Below, piece after piece: positions 31,645 through 40,786 of a DNA stretch of 64,000 nucleotides (the stretch's first letter is position 1; the number at the start of each line of letters is the position of its first letter). The translations under genes and the position numbers were made by a program. This DNA is from an uncultured Deferribacterales bacterium (lineage in GTDB: Bacteria; Chrysiogenota; Deferribacteres; Deferribacterales; Mucispirillaceae), in the NCBI GenBank assembly GCA_947853665.1, contig CANTXF010000016.1:62001-126000 (forward strand), given 5' to 3'. The notes under the pieces were generated by a model, which made no database searches, had not been told where the DNA came from, and worked only from the letters and a program-made list of their open reading frames with translations.

Positions 31645-33194
31645 CACTGCACCGCCGAAGCCGCTGAACCGGCGGAACCGGCCAGAAATTTCAAATCATT
31701 ATCGACGAACCTTACGCCGCCTCCCAGGGCAAACACTCTGTTCGTATTATTCAGTATGTCTTCCACACCGGCCTGTATGAAAAAATTACGAAAAAAATGC
31801 CATCTTATATAGGCTCTCGTATAAGCCTCAAAGCCGCTGTTAAAAGAATTGAAATCGTATATTTCAAAGGAAAGTGACAGATTGTCGTTTCTTAAGGGAT
31901 ATAAATCCACTGCTCCTCCAAGTGTGCTTTCAAATATACCGACCCTCATCCCTATTATCTTTTCAAAAATATGTCCGTACTGGAGATTAAAAGCGAGCTT
32001 GGAGCTTTTATTTTCATCCTTTACCGATTCGAAGGCCACGGTGCCGTCCGGAAGGATTCCCGCATTTCCAGGCGAGGTTACGAGAGTATATCTTGTGGTA
32101 GTGCGCTTTGTGTCCACTCGGGGCGTGTTGCTTACCCCTAAAAGATAAAAGGTGGAAGGCGTGGTATGAAGGCGCAGGTTTACGTAGCCTCTGGCGTCGT
32201 TTGCGTCAAAAAGATAATCTGCGCCGAAAGTTACGTCAAGATTCCATTCCGATACCCTGGATACCATATTTTTTACGTTGGACACCACTGATTTGACTTC
32301 TTCCTTGGTCTCGTTGTCGTTTATGAGCATCCCGAGAGTGCCTTTCCCCTCGTTAAGGTCCTTCGTAATGGACTTTATGTCGTCCATAGCCACGTTCAGC
32401 TTATCTGTAATTTCTTTAATATTGGCTAGGCTGCCGTCAATATTATTGGTATTATTTTCCATGAGTTTATCTATGGACGCGGAGAAATTTTTAAGGGAAG
32501 CCGTAAGCTCCTTTATATTTTTTATGGAGGTATCGACGCTGCGTTCGTTTTTAGCGACAATTCTGTCCATAGATGCGGTAAGGCTGCGGGCGTTTTCTAT
32601 AATTTCGTCAAACTTCTCGTCGTTGGCCGCAATAAGGGTCTCTATGTTGGACGTTATGCTCCTGAGGCTTTGTATGGATTCGTTAAGGGCGGCCTTGGAA
32701 TCGTCCCTGGCAAAAACGTCGTTCAAAGCGCCTACGAGTATGGCTATCTGCTCCGCGGCCTTGTCGATCTTGGCCATTACGGCGTCCATGCTGACGACGT
32801 TTTGCCGTCCGTCGTAAACCTGCCCGCTCTGAAGAAAGCCTGCTGCAGGAATCTGAGGGTCTCTGACAAGCTCCACGTATTTTTCCCCTACGAATCCACG
32901 CTGGCGTACAGTAAAGACAACGTTGTCCGGTATCTGAAAGCTTTTATCCAGAATCAATGTGGCGATAAGATCTTCCCCTTCCAGAGTAATATCCTTCATG
33001 GTTCCTATCGGAACCCCGCGGTAAAATACCTGAACGTCTTTGTTTATGCCGGAGGCGTCCAATATCTCAAAACGTATTTCGTAGCCTTTGTCGCGGGAAA
33101 AGTCCATTTTACCGAAAACCGCTCCCATAACAGCTATTATCACGGTAGCGGCCACCACGAATATACCGACCTTAACTTCAAGCCCTGAATTCAT
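31644..33194 (-). CDS. mlaD: MlaD-family (MCE) protein with long coiled coil and barrel-like C-terminus
   Basis: 516 residues, far longer than E. coli MlaD (about 180). It has an N-terminal membrane anchor (about 6-27) and an MCE domain (about 35-115; VFYRGVPIGTMKDI, VGEKYVELV). Heptad-rich coiled coil follows from about 135 to 320 with repeated N-I-KELT-type units. Residues 330-500 have alternating amphipathic strands rich in aromatic residues (DVTFGADYLF, YVNLRLHTTP, AYIRWHFFRNFFIQAG) that look like an outer-membrane barrel. The protein could span from inner to outer membrane and carry lipids. mlaF and mlaE are directly upstream. Confidence 0.85.
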   Translation of the reverse strand: MNSGLEVKVGIFVVAATVIIAVMGAVFGKMDFSRDKGYEIRFEILDASGINKDVQVFYRGVPIGTMKDITLEGEDLIATLILDKSFQIPDNVVFTVRQRGFVGEKYVELVRDPQIPAAGFLQSGQVYDGRQNVVSMDAVMAKIDKAAEQIAILVGALNDVFARDDSKAALNESIQSLRSITSNIETLIAANDEKFDEIIENARSLTASMDRIVAKNERSVDTSIKNIKELTASLKNFSASIDKLMENNTNNIDGSLANIKEITDKLNVAMDDIKSITKDLNEGKGTLGMLINDNETKEEVKSVVSNVKNMVSRVSEWNLDVTFGADYLFDANDARGYVNLRLHTTPSTFYLLGVSNTPRVDTKRTTTRYTLVTSPGNAGILPDGTVAFESVKDENKSSKLAFNLQYGHIFEKIIGMRVGIFESTLGGAVDLYPLRNDNLSLSFEIYDFNSFNSGFEAYTRAYIRWHFFRNFFIQAGVEDILNNTNRVFALGGGVRFVDNDLKFLAGSAGSAASAVQ

Positions 33195-33209
33195 TAATAG
33201 TTCAACCTT

Positions 33210-33965
33210 TTAGTAAACCTTTATCGGCCCGTCTTTGGAACCGGAAAAAAATTGCCTTACATACGGATCGTCGGTGGTTCTGAAATCTTCCGGAGTGCCG
33301 TACCGCACTATTTTTCCATTGTATATCATGCCTATATAATCGGCAATTTTTAAAACGCTTCTTATATCGTGGGATATTACCACCGAAGTTATATCCAGCT
33401 TTTTCTGCGTGTCGAATATCAAATCGTCGACCACGTCGGTCATTATAGGGTCAAGCCCTGTGGTAGGCTCGTCATAAAGCATAATTTCAGGCTCCAGCGC
33501 AAGGGCCCTCGCAAGCCCCACCCTCTTTTTCATGCCTCCCGACAGCTCGGAAGGATATTTATCGTCCGCGCCGGAAAGCCCCACCATACGCAGTCTGTCG
33601 GCAACCGCAGATTTTATTTCCCTCTCCGTCATGGCAGTATGCTCTTTTAAAGGAAACGCCACATTTTCACTGACCGTCATAGAATCGAAAAGAGCCGCGT
33701 TTTGAAAAAGCATTCCGAACTTTTTGCGAAGCTCCAGCAGACGGCTTTTTGTGGCGGTTTCAATATCGACTCCGTCCACTGTTATCTTTCCCGAATCGGG
33801 AAGTACAAGGCCCATCATCTCCTTTAACAATACGCTTTTTCCCGTGCCGGAAGGGCCTATTATTACGGTTATGGCTCCTTTTACCACATTCAGGTTGATT
33901 CCCGAATGAACTTTCTGCCTGCCGAAGCTTTTATGCACGTCCGTCATTTCTATCATGTTCGGCAT
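33210..33965 (-). CDS. mlaF: ABC transporter ATP-binding protein MlaF
   Basis: The roughly 251-residue ATPase has Walker A IGPSGTGKSVLLKEMMG, the signature ELSGGMKKRVGLARALA, Walker B IMLYDEPTTGLDPI and a switch His in VVISHD. The MlaF/TtgA hallmark is the GGMKKR signature instead of GGQQQR. It drives lipid transport with MlaE and MlaD. A longer frame from 34019 overlaps mlaE. The ATG at 33965 follows the mlaE stop by two bases and fits the family's start. Confidence 0.92.
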   Translation of the reverse strand: MPNMIEMTDVHKSFGRQKVHSGINLNVVKGAITVIIGPSGTGKSVLLKEMMGLVLPDSGKITVDGVDIETATKSRLLELRKKFGMLFQNAALFDSMTVSENVAFPLKEHTAMTEREIKSAVADRLRMVGLSGADDKYPSELSGGMKKRVGLARALALEPEIMLYDEPTTGLDPIMTDVVDDLIFDTQKKLDITSVVISHDIRSVLKIADYIGMIYNGKIVRYGTPEDFRTTDDPYVRQFFSGSKDGPIKVY

Positions 33966-33967
33966 CG

Positions 33968-34747
33968 TTACACCAGGAAGGACGTCATTATATAATCGAA
34001 CATAAGTATAAGCACGCACGATTGAACCACCGCTGTGGTAGTGGCTTTGCCTACCCCTTCTGCGCCCATTTTAGTATTGAAGCCGTTATAACAGCAGATG
34101 GAAGCGATAATTATACCGAAAACTAACGCTTTGAACATGCTGTTGAAAATATCGGCCCCGTTTACGTAAAGCACAGAATTATCGTAATACATGGAAGCGT
34201 TGGTGCCCATTACGATAACGTTAACGAAATAACCGCCTAAAAGGCCAAAAAGTATACAGATACCGTTCATAAGCGGCATCGCTATCATGCTTGCCGTAAG
34301 GCGAGGCACCATAAGATAGTGCACAGGGTCTACGGCCATGGAGTAAAGCGCGTCTATCTGTTCGGTAACCTTCATTGTGCCAAGCTCCGCCGTCATGGCG
34401 GAACCGGCCCTTGCCGCAACCATAATGGAGGAAAGAACGGGGCCCAGCTCCCTTATCATGGCAAGGGCGACTATTGTTCCGGCCATGCTTTCGGCGCCGA
34501 AGTTTCTGAAACCTACATAGCATTGCAGGCCGAAAACCATGCCGGTAAAAATACCGGTAAGAATAACTATCGGAACCGAATTGGCCCCGATAAACTCTAT
34601 TTGCTTCAAAAGCAGCTTTAAACGGAACGGGCGTTTGGGAATCATGCGCACCGCGTCCATAAGCATTACGGCAACGCTTCCGGCGTCCGCAAACATTTTA
34701 AGAGTCTTGCGGCCCGTAAGTTCCAGTGCCCCTTTTATTATGCCCAA
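33968..34747 (-). CDS. mlaE: Lipid-transport permease MlaE
   Basis: The 259-residue permease has five or six membrane segments and the family motifs GANSVPIVILTGIFTGMVFGLQ, GPVLSSIMVAARAGSAMTAELGTMKVTEQIDAL and GGYFVN. It forms the membrane core of the MCE lipid ABC transporter. It is first of the mlaE-mlaF-mlaD set and lies 18 bp downstream of alr on the same strand. MlaC and MlaA genes are absent nearby, which agrees with the long MlaD variant. Confidence 0.92.
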   Translation of the reverse strand: MGIIKGALELTGRKTLKMFADAGSVAVMLMDAVRMIPKRPFRLKLLLKQIEFIGANSVPIVILTGIFTGMVFGLQCYVGFRNFGAESMAGTIVALAMIRELGPVLSSIMVAARAGSAMTAELGTMKVTEQIDALYSMAVDPVHYLMVPRLTASMIAMPLMNGICILFGLLGGYFVNVIVMGTNASMYYDNSVLYVNGADIFNSMFKALVFGIIIASICCYNGFNTKMGAEGVGKATTTAVVQSCVLILMFDYIMTSFLV

Positions 34748-34765
34748 TTTAACTCCAGATTACGC

Positions 34766-35860
34766 CTAAAAACTACCGTAAATCCTGGGGACTCTGTATG
34801 ATATGCCGCAGAGCGCTTCATAATTTATGGTGTTTCCCCATTTCCCCCAGAGATCGGCGCTTATATCGTCGCCCAGCACCTGTATCCTGCGTCCCTTGCA
34901 GTTTTCACCCAAGGGCGTTACGTCTATCATGGTCATATCCATGCAAACGCTGCCTATTACCGGGCATTTTATATCCCCGGCCATCATATGCGCCCTGTTG
35001 GAAAACGCCCTTAAATAGCCGTCCGCATATCCTATCGGAACCACGCCTATTACGGTGTCCTTATCGGCCCTGTAAGTTCTTCCGTAGCCTACGGTATCGC
35101 CTTTTTTTATTTTTTTTACATGGGCGATCTCGCTCCAAAGGCTCATCACTGGCTCCAGCTTGCCCTCAAGGGCGCCGGAAGATTCGTATCCGTAGAGCAT
35201 CAGACCGGGCCTAGTATACGTCCAGCGGTTTTCGTAGCTGGCTATACCGGACGAATTGAGAAAACTGGCGGCAAAACAAAAGCCTTTGTTTATTTCCAGA
35301 AATCTGTCGAAACGCTTCGTCTGCTCATAAGCGTATCCGTTGTCGCTGTCCGAGGTAGCCAGGTGACTTATTACATTGGTTATGTCCATATAAACATATC
35401 TTGATAAAAAGTCAACAAGATTCAGGTCGTATGAAAATCCAAGGCGCGACATGCCCGTATCTATTTCAAGAGCCACTTTGGCTTTTACGCCCATGCTCCC
35501 GGCGACGCCTGACACGCTTTTGGCGTATCCTTCGTCAAAAACCGACAGTGTAAGCCCAGCTTCTATGGCTTCTTTAATAAAGCTTTCTGTAACATAGCCC
35601 AGCACGATAATATCCGCGTCGGAAGGAACGGACTGTCTTAAAACAAGACCCTCCGTCATTGTAGCCACGGCAAAATTTCTGACCCTTTTTTCGCGGTAGG
35701 CGTATTCTGCCAGCTCGCGCGCACCGTGGCCGTATGCGTCCGCCTTTACCACGGCTATTATGTCGGACCCGGAAAGACGCCTGGCAAGGTCTATATTCCT
35801 TCCGAAACGTTCCTTATCTACAATGGCGTAAGTAGGCCTGTTGCTATTGACAAGAAGCAT
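34766..35860 (-). CDS. alr: Alanine racemase
   Basis: The 364-residue fold-type III PLP enzyme has VVKADAYGHGA with the PLP-binding Lys near residue 38, GMSRLGFSYD, the GYADGYLR segment after the catalytic Tyr region (GYGRTYRA) and CMDMTMIDVT. It interconverts L- and D-alanine for peptidoglycan. The start lies inside the end of prfB (17-bp overlap), so its translation is probably coupled to the release factor gene. Confidence 0.93.
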   Translation of the reverse strand: MLLVNSNRPTYAIVDKERFGRNIDLARRLSGSDIIAVVKADAYGHGARELAEYAYREKRVRNFAVATMTEGLVLRQSVPSDADIIVLGYVTESFIKEAIEAGLTLSVFDEGYAKSVSGVAGSMGVKAKVALEIDTGMSRLGFSYDLNLVDFLSRYVYMDITNVISHLATSDSDNGYAYEQTKRFDRFLEINKGFCFAASFLNSSGIASYENRWTYTRPGLMLYGYESSGALEGKLEPVMSLWSEIAHVKKIKKGDTVGYGRTYRADKDTVIGVVPIGYADGYLRAFSNRAHMMAGDIKCPVIGSVCMDMTMIDVTPLGENCKGRRIQVLGDDISADLWGKWGNTINYEALCGISYRVPRIYGSF

Positions 35861-36968
35861 CGCCCGTTTCTCCGATACCGGCTGTAAAAAGCAGATAGCT
35901 TCTTATAAACTGGTCCAGCTCACCGTCCATAACCGCGTCCACGTTGCCGGTTTCATATCTTGTGCGCAGGTCTTTTACCATTTTGTAAGGCTGCATCACA
36001 TAAGAGCGTATCTGGCTTCCCCAGGCTATATCCGTTTTGCTGTTTTCAAGTTTTTCTTTCGCTTCGTTGCGTTTATTCATCTCGAACTCGTACAGCTTGG
36101 ATTTAAGTATCTTCATGGCGGACGCCTTGTTTTTGTGCTGGCTGCGCTCGTTCTGGCATGTGACTACTATTCCCGTAGGTATATGAGTAAGCCGCACGGC
36201 AGAATCCGTCGTATTGATATGCTGCCCTCCGGCGCCTCCGGAACGGTATGTGTCTATGCGCAGATCGGACTCCGATACCTCCACCTCAAAATCGTCGTCA
36301 ATCTCGGGAAGCACGAATACGGACGCAAAAGACGTATGTCTTCTGCTCTGGGAATCAAAGGGCGAAATACGCACAAGCCTGTGAACGCCCGTTTCACCTT
36401 TCAGATAACCGAAAGCGTACTCGCCTATTACGTTAAAAGTTACGGATTTAATACCCGCTTCCTCTCCGTAGAGAGCGTCGAGTATTTCAAGCCTGTTTCC
36501 GTGCCTTTCGGCCCAGCGGCTGTACATTCTGAAAAGCATGGCGGCCCAGTCGTTGGATTCGGTGCCTCCTGCGCCGGAATGTATGGTTATTATAGCGTTA
36601 TTTGTGTCGTGCTGGTCGCTTAATATCAGTTTCAGCTCGAAAGCCGTGGCCTTGGAACGCAGATCCGCGCACGCCTGGCTCAAATCTTCCTCCGCTCCCG
36701 TTTCCCCTTCCCTGTAAAGCTCCTCAAGAACATCCGCGTCGTCCACCGCGTTTTTCAATTCGCGCCAGCTTTCGAGAAACTTTTTCTGAGATGACTGCTC
36801 CATCAGCATATGTTTAGATTCTTTTTTAGACCAGAAATCCGGATCTTCAAGAGATAGCTTTTCCACCGCCTCTATCTGTTTTTTCAGCTCGTCTTCTTTA
36901 ACCGCGGACTCGAAGCTTTTAACCTTGTTTTTAAGCTCTTCAAGTTCCGCGAGTATTTCCTCTATCAT
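35844..36968 (-). CDS. prfB: Peptide chain release factor 2, without programmed frameshift
   Basis: The 374-residue RF2 has an N-terminal helical domain (1-100), stop-codon reading motif SPF at 202-204 (RISPFDSQSRRHTS) and GGQ at 247-249 for peptide release. It recognises UGA and UAA. The reading frame is continuous from an ATG with AGAGGGG upstream. The usual in-frame UGA near codon 25 that forces a +1 shift in many bacteria is absent, so autoregulation by frameshifting is lost. It has eleven bases to the upstream acetyltransferase gene. Confidence 0.95.
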   Translation of the reverse strand: MIEEILAELEELKNKVKSFESAVKEDELKKQIEAVEKLSLEDPDFWSKKESKHMLMEQSSQKKFLESWRELKNAVDDADVLEELYREGETGAEEDLSQACADLRSKATAFELKLILSDQHDTNNAIITIHSGAGGTESNDWAAMLFRMYSRWAERHGNRLEILDALYGEEAGIKSVTFNVIGEYAFGYLKGETGVHRLVRISPFDSQSRRHTSFASVFVLPEIDDDFEVEVSESDLRIDTYRSGGAGGQHINTTDSAVRLTHIPTGIVVTCQNERSQHKNKASAMKILKSKLYEFEMNKRNEAKEKLENSKTDIAWGSQIRSYVMQPYKMVKDLRTRYETGNVDAVMDGELDQFIRSYLLFTAGIGETGDASCQ

Positions 36969-36979
36969 AAACCCCTCTT

Positions 36980-37429
36980 TTATAAATCGATTATAACGGC
37001 AGTTTCGTCACAATCCGGATATTTTACGCATTTAAGACAGTCTGTCCATATTTTCTTGGGAAGGTTTTCTATATCCGTCACCCTGAATCCGGCCTTTTCA
37101 AAAAATCCCTGGCGGTACGTCAAGGCAAAAACCTTTAAAAATCCCATATCCCTGGCTCTGTCAAGAAGGTGGAGGACCATTTTCCTGCCGATCCCGCGGC
37201 CGGAAAATTCCGGTTTCACAGCAAGGGACCTGATCTCCGCCATATCTCCCCACATTGGGTGCAGAGCGCATACTCCCACAATATCCCCGTCCTCTTCCCA
37301 CAGTATAAACTCATAAAGACGCTCATATACTTCGTTCAGACTGAGGGACAGCATTTCTCCCCTTTTAGCGTAAGCATTGACAAGTTTTTGAACCGTTTGA
37401 CTGTCCGATACCCTGGCGCAGCGTATCAT
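36980..37429 (-). CDS. N-acetyltransferase, short N-acetylglutamate synthase-like (ArgA)
   Basis: The 149-residue GNAT domain has acetyl-CoA loop VKPEFSGRGIGRKMV and the C-terminal YRQGFFEKAGF...LPKKIWTDCLKC...DCDE. That Cys-containing ending, found in COG1246 proteins, characterises the stand-alone synthases that make N-acetylglutamate for arginine synthesis in many bacteria lacking full-length ArgA. No other arginine genes adjoin it. Its ATG overlaps the upstream lipoprotein stop (ATGA). Confidence 0.8.
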   Translation of the reverse strand: MIRCARVSDSQTVQKLVNAYAKRGEMLSLSLNEVYERLYEFILWEEDGDIVGVCALHPMWGDMAEIRSLAVKPEFSGRGIGRKMVLHLLDRARDMGFLKVFALTYRQGFFEKAGFRVTDIENLPKKIWTDCLKCVKYPDCDETAVIIDL

Positions 37430-37824
37430 CGTTTGAAATTCCTGTAATTATCCAATATTTTTTCTGCCAGCTCCGTATTCGATATTAAATATTTGCTGGC
37501 CCGGACGCTTACGTCCATAGTACCGTCATCCTCCACATATACGTTTACGGAAACCTTATATTCTCCCACGATCCCTTTGGCGTATCCGTCGGCAAAGCTG
37601 AGATCGGTAACAGTTCCGCCCTCTTTCTCGATGGCGTATATGGCCTTTTCCACCGCCAGAGCCATTTCTGTGTTGTCTATTTCCGAAACGGTACCGCCCA
37701 CCATGGCCACCCCGGCCACTCCCGCGGCGGCGGCACCCGCCGCTATCCATACGCAGCCGCTGAGAAAAAGCGGCGCCGCAGTCACGGCAATCAAGCAGAA
37801 CCGTCTGATCATATAATAAACCAT
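37426..37824 (-). CDS. Small lipoprotein, DUF3568-like
   Basis: The 132-residue protein has a lipoprotein signal (RR, hydrophobic stretch, lipobox LSGC near residue 24) and a Gly/Ala-rich hydrophobic segment. A compact alpha/beta domain with GTVSEIDNTEMALAVEKAIYAI and YKVSVNVYVEDDGTMDVSVR follows. The pattern matches small periplasmic DUF3568-like lipoproteins of unknown role. ATG at 37812 (MIRRF) is an alternative start. First gene of the run to argA-like and prfB. Confidence 0.65.
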   Translation of the reverse strand: MVYYMIRRFCLIAVTAAPLFLSGCVWIAAGAAAAGVAGVAMVGGTVSEIDNTEMALAVEKAIYAIEKEGGTVTDLSFADGYAKGIVGEYKVSVNVYVEDDGTMDVSVRASKYLISNTELAEKILDNYRNFKR

Positions 37825-37867
37825 TATGAAACTTTACGGGACTTCATGCGTTTTAGCAATATAATTG

Positions 37868-37896
37868 TTGACTTATCATCACTCTAAAATTAATAT
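37868..37896 (+). promoter_or_regulatory. Promoter of the pyrRBC operon
   Basis: TTGACT (37868-37873), 17 bp, TAATAT (37891-37896). The expected start falls at about 37903, where an ATG begins. Confidence 0.72.
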
Positions 37897-37902
37897 TATT
37901 TT

Positions 37903-37986
37903 ATGGGCATAAAACCTGCATCAAACGACGTAGCAAATAATGTTAAGCCTTTCGGCAAGCGGCCGGAGGGCTTTTTTTTATCCTGA
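37903..37986 (+). CDS. Possible 27-residue leader peptide, pyr attenuator
   Basis: The ATG at 37903 coincides with the predicted transcript start, so the message would be leaderless. The frame runs through the terminator hairpin and its T-run (coding GFFLS) and stops at 37984-37986. No ribosome site is present. The layout recalls the E. coli pyrBI leader, where a ribosome closely behind RNA polymerase prevents termination. This may be chance. Confidence 0.25.
   Translation: MGIKPASNDVANNVKPFGKRPEGFFLS
37945..37979 (+). terminator. Intrinsic terminator/attenuator ahead of pyrR
   Basis: An 11-bp stem AAGCCTTTCGG (37945-37955)/CCGGAGGGCTT (37963-37973), with two G-T pairs and a 7-base loop, is followed by eight T. 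It lies between the promoter and pyrR, so it must regulate the operon. No clear PyrR-binding consensus is present in the short leader. Confidence 0.8.
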
Positions 37987-38006
37987 TAACGAAAGCGGAG
38001 GTACCG

Positions 38007-38549
38007 ATGGAAAAAGAAAAGACCCTTATAGGCGGAGAAGAAATGCGAACCATTCTCGAAAGGCTCACTTTTCAGATAATAGAAAAGTGCCCCGACCCAA
38101 AAAACACCTGTATCGTCGGTATACGCCGCAGAGGGGTTTTTATTGCAAAGCGTATAGAAGAATGCCTTAAAAAGCATAATAAAAGAGAATTCGAAACGGG
38201 CACTATAGATATAACCCTATACAGGGACGATTTAAGCGAAATATCAAATATGCCGGAGGTGCACAGCTCCTCCATAGATTTTGACGTAAACGGCAAAACC
38301 CTTATTCTTGTGGACGACGTGCTTTTTACCGGCAGAACCATACGGGCGGCTCTCGACGCACTGCTGGACTACGGAAGACCGTCTAAAATAATGCTTGCCG
38401 TTATGGTGGATAGGGGCCACAGGGAGCTGCCGATACATGCGGATTTTACCGGAAAATACATACCTACCAGCCTTGAAGAAGTCATACACGTGAAAGTAAG
38501 GGAAGTAGACGATACGGAAGACTGCGTAACCATATCCAGAAGGAGCTGA
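38007..38549 (+). CDS. pyrR: PyrR: pyrimidine operon regulator / uracil phosphoribosyltransferase
   Basis: The 180-residue type I PRTase has the PRPP loop [21 protein letters not shown] around residue 95 and the opening [17 protein letters not shown] typical of PyrR, plus [12 protein letters not shown]. PyrR binds pyr mRNA to favour termination when UMP is high and has weak uracil PRTase activity. GCGGAGG precedes the ATG. It leads pyrB (4-bp gap) and pyrC and is preceded by an attenuator. Confidence 0.92.
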   Translation: MEKEKTLIGGEEMRTILERLTFQIIEKCPDPKNTCIVGIRRRGVFIAKRIEECLKKHNKREFETGTIDITLYRDDLSEISNMPEVHSSSIDFDVNGKTLILVDDVLFTGRTIRAALDALLDYGRPSKIMLAVMVDRGHRELPIHADFTGKYIPTSLEEVIHVKVREVDDTEDCVTISRRS

Positions 38550-38553
38550 CGCA

Positions 38554-39477
38554 ATGAGCTACGAACACAAGGATTTTATATCCTCCAAGTGCCTGACGCG
38601 GGAGGAGATCGGCTACATACTCGACCAGGCGAAAGCTTTTCGGGAAATAAACAGAAGGGAAATAAAAAAGGTACCCACTCTCAGAGGGCGCACAATCGTG
38701 AACCTGTTTTACGAAGCGTCCACGAGAACGAGAACCTCCTTCGAAATAGCCGGAAAACGCCTGGGAGCGGACGTAATAAACATAAGCGCTTCGTCCTCAA
38801 GCGCCGTAAAAGGCGAAACACTTATGGACACGGTAAAAAATATAGAAGCCATGGCGGCGGACGTGGTAGTGATACGGCATAACTGTTCCGGAGCGGTAAA
38901 ATTTATAGCCGATAACGTAAAGGCGGGAATAGTCAACGCCGGGGACGGGCTTAACGAACACCCCACTCAAAGCATGCTCGACCTTCTTACGATAGAAATG
39001 GCAAAAGGCTCCCTCGAAGGGCTTACGGTAACTATAATAGGCGATATAGCCCACTCAAGGGTGGCAAGGAGCGACATCTGGGCGATGAAAACCTGCGGCA
39101 TGCGGGTTAAAGTTTTCGGCCCTCCCACGATGATACCCGTAGCCGTGGACGCCTTCGGCGTGGAAGTATGCCGCAATATGGAGGAAGCCGTTTCAGACGC
39201 GGACGTGATAATAATGCTCAGGATACAGCGCGAGCGCATGTCAAAACTGCTTATCCCCTCCGAAAGGGAATATTCCGCGGTTTTCGGTCTTACTCCGGCC
39301 GTAATGGAAAAGGCCGCCAATAATCCGATAGTAATGCACCCGGGGCCCATAAACAGAGGCGTTGAGCTGTCCTCCGTTGTGGCCGATTCCGGGGACTCCC
39401 GGATTCTGGACCAGGTGGAAAACGGCGTGGCCGTCAGAATGGCCGTGCTCACTTTTATTGCGGTAGCGAAAAATTAA
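38554..39477 (+). CDS. pyrB: Aspartate carbamoyltransferase catalytic subunit
   Basis: The 307-residue enzyme has carbamoyl-phosphate motif STRTRTSFE at about 52-60, [25 protein letters not shown] and [10 protein letters not shown] near the end. It joins carbamoyl phosphate and aspartate, the first committed pyrimidine step. AAGGAGC precedes the ATG. No pyrI regulatory subunit follows, so the enzyme is probably the unregulated trimer or partners with the following dihydroorotase. Confidence 0.95.
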   Translation: MSYEHKDFISSKCLTREEIGYILDQAKAFREINRREIKKVPTLRGRTIVNLFYEASTRTRTSFEIAGKRLGADVINISASSSSAVKGETLMDTVKNIEAMAADVVVIRHNCSGAVKFIADNVKAGIVNAGDGLNEHPTQSMLDLLTIEMAKGSLEGLTVTIIGDIAHSRVARSDIWAMKTCGMRVKVFGPPTMIPVAVDAFGVEVCRNMEEAVSDADVIIMLRIQRERMSKLLIPSEREYSAVFGLTPAVMEKAANNPIVMHPGPINRGVELSSVVADSGDSRILDQVENGVAVRMAVLTFIAVAKN

Positions 39478-39489
39478 CGGAATACGAAT

Positions 39490-40752
39490 ATGAAAACACT
39501 GCTTAAAAACTGTAAAATAGTAAACCACGATAAAATAACGGAAAGCGGCATACTTATCGAAAACGAAACGATAAGCGGCCTTACGTGCGACGCAGAAGCG
39601 GACAAAGTAATAGACTGCGCCGGAGCTTACGTCCTGCCGGGCCTTATAGATATGCACGTGCACATGAGGGAACCGGGGCAGGAATATAAAGAAGACATAG
39701 AAAGCGCTTCGAAAGCCGCCTCGGCCGGCGGCGTAACCTCCGCCTGCTGTATGGCGAACACCAGCCCTGTAATAGATAACGCCGCGATAATGAACCACAT
39801 AACGGCTCGTGCGCGAGAAATCGGTCTTATAGATATTTTCCCTTATGGGGCGGTAACCAAGGGCATGAAAGGCGAAGAACTTACGGAAATGGGCGATATG
39901 ACGAAAGCCGGAGCCGCCGGATTCTCCGACGACGGAAAAACAATAATGAACGCGGAAGTTATGCGCCGCGCTTTGGAATACGCCAGACAGTTCGGAGCCT
40001 TTATAGCAAGCCATGCCATAGACACGAACCTTCAGGGAGCCGGCTCCATGAACGAAGGAAGCGTATCTGCCGTCACCGGCTTGAAAGGGATACCCTCCGA
40101 ATCCGAAACTACCGTAATAATAAGGGATATACTTCTTGCAAGGCTCACCAAATCCCGCGTCCATATATGCCACGTAAGCGCTAAGGAATCTGTGGAGCTT
40201 ATACGCTGGGGAAAAAACGAAGGCATAAACGTAACGGCGGAAGCCGCTCCCCATCACTTTACTTTAACCGACGAATGTTGCGAGGGATACGACACAAACT
40301 ATAAAATGAGCCCTCCCCTTAGAACGGAAAAAGATGTTGAAGCCATAATAGAGGGTATTAAGGACGGCACTCTGGATTGTATAGCGACTGATCACGCTCC
40401 CCATCAGGCCGATGAAAAATTTGTGGAATTCGATTACGCACCGGTGGGAATAATCGGCCTTCAGACGTTTATTCCCCTTACTTTACGGCTGATAAAATCC
40501 GGAAAATTATCATGGACGGACTTTGCCAGAGCCGCCTCATATAATCCCGCGAAAATCCTCGGAAAAAGCCGCCTCGGATGTATAGCCCCGGGTATGCAGG
40601 CGGATATTACTGTAATAGACCCGGAATGCGAATATGTTTTCGACGGGAAAATAAATATGTCCAAATCCTCAAACTCGCCGTTTATGGGAGCAGTCTTAAA
40701 GGGAAGGTCCGTATATACGCTGAAAAAGGGCAAAATAGTTTTTTCTCTATAA
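39490..40752 (+). CDS. pyrC: Dihydroorotase
   Basis: The 420-residue class I amidohydrolase has DMHVHMREPGQEYKEDI with the metal HxH, the ASHAID and HICHVSA metal His sites, and CIATDHAPH with the catalytic Asp. It cyclises carbamoyl-aspartate to dihydroorotate. It has a twelve-base gap from pyrB and ends in a strong terminator. Active type (not the metal-less PyrC-like partner), since all metal ligands are present. Confidence 0.94.
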   Translation: MKTLLKNCKIVNHDKITESGILIENETISGLTCDAEADKVIDCAGAYVLPGLIDMHVHMREPGQEYKEDIESASKAASAGGVTSACCMANTSPVIDNAAIMNHITARAREIGLIDIFPYGAVTKGMKGEELTEMGDMTKAGAAGFSDDGKTIMNAEVMRRALEYARQFGAFIASHAIDTNLQGAGSMNEGSVSAVTGLKGIPSESETTVIIRDILLARLTKSRVHICHVSAKESVELIRWGKNEGINVTAEAAPHHFTLTDECCEGYDTNYKMSPPLRTEKDVEAIIEGIKDGTLDCIATDHAPHQADEKFVEFDYAPVGIIGLQTFIPLTLRLIKSGKLSWTDFARAASYNPAKILGKSRLGCIAPGMQADITVIDPECEYVFDGKINMSKSSNSPFMGAVLKGRSVYTLKKGKIVFSL

Positions 40753-40755
40753 AAA

Positions 40756-40786
40756 AATGCGGCCATTACGGCCGCATTATTTTTTT
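40756..40786 (+). terminator. Intrinsic terminator of pyrRBC
   Basis: AATGCGGCC/GGCCGCATT with loop ATTAC (40756-40778) is followed by ATTTTTTT. The 250 bp between here and the convergent cimA stop contain nothing I could support as a gene. Confidence 0.88.

Noticed and set aside
33966-34019. Longer start for mlaF
   Set aside because: Would overlap mlaE and precedes the family's usual N-terminus; no ribosome site.
37913-37990. Classical PyrR-binding anti-antiterminator
   Set aside because: The expected conserved loop segment is not present in the short leader.
39241-40257. 338-codon minus frame over pyrB-pyrC
   Set aside because: Crosses the junction of two certain plus-strand genes and has no homology-like motif.
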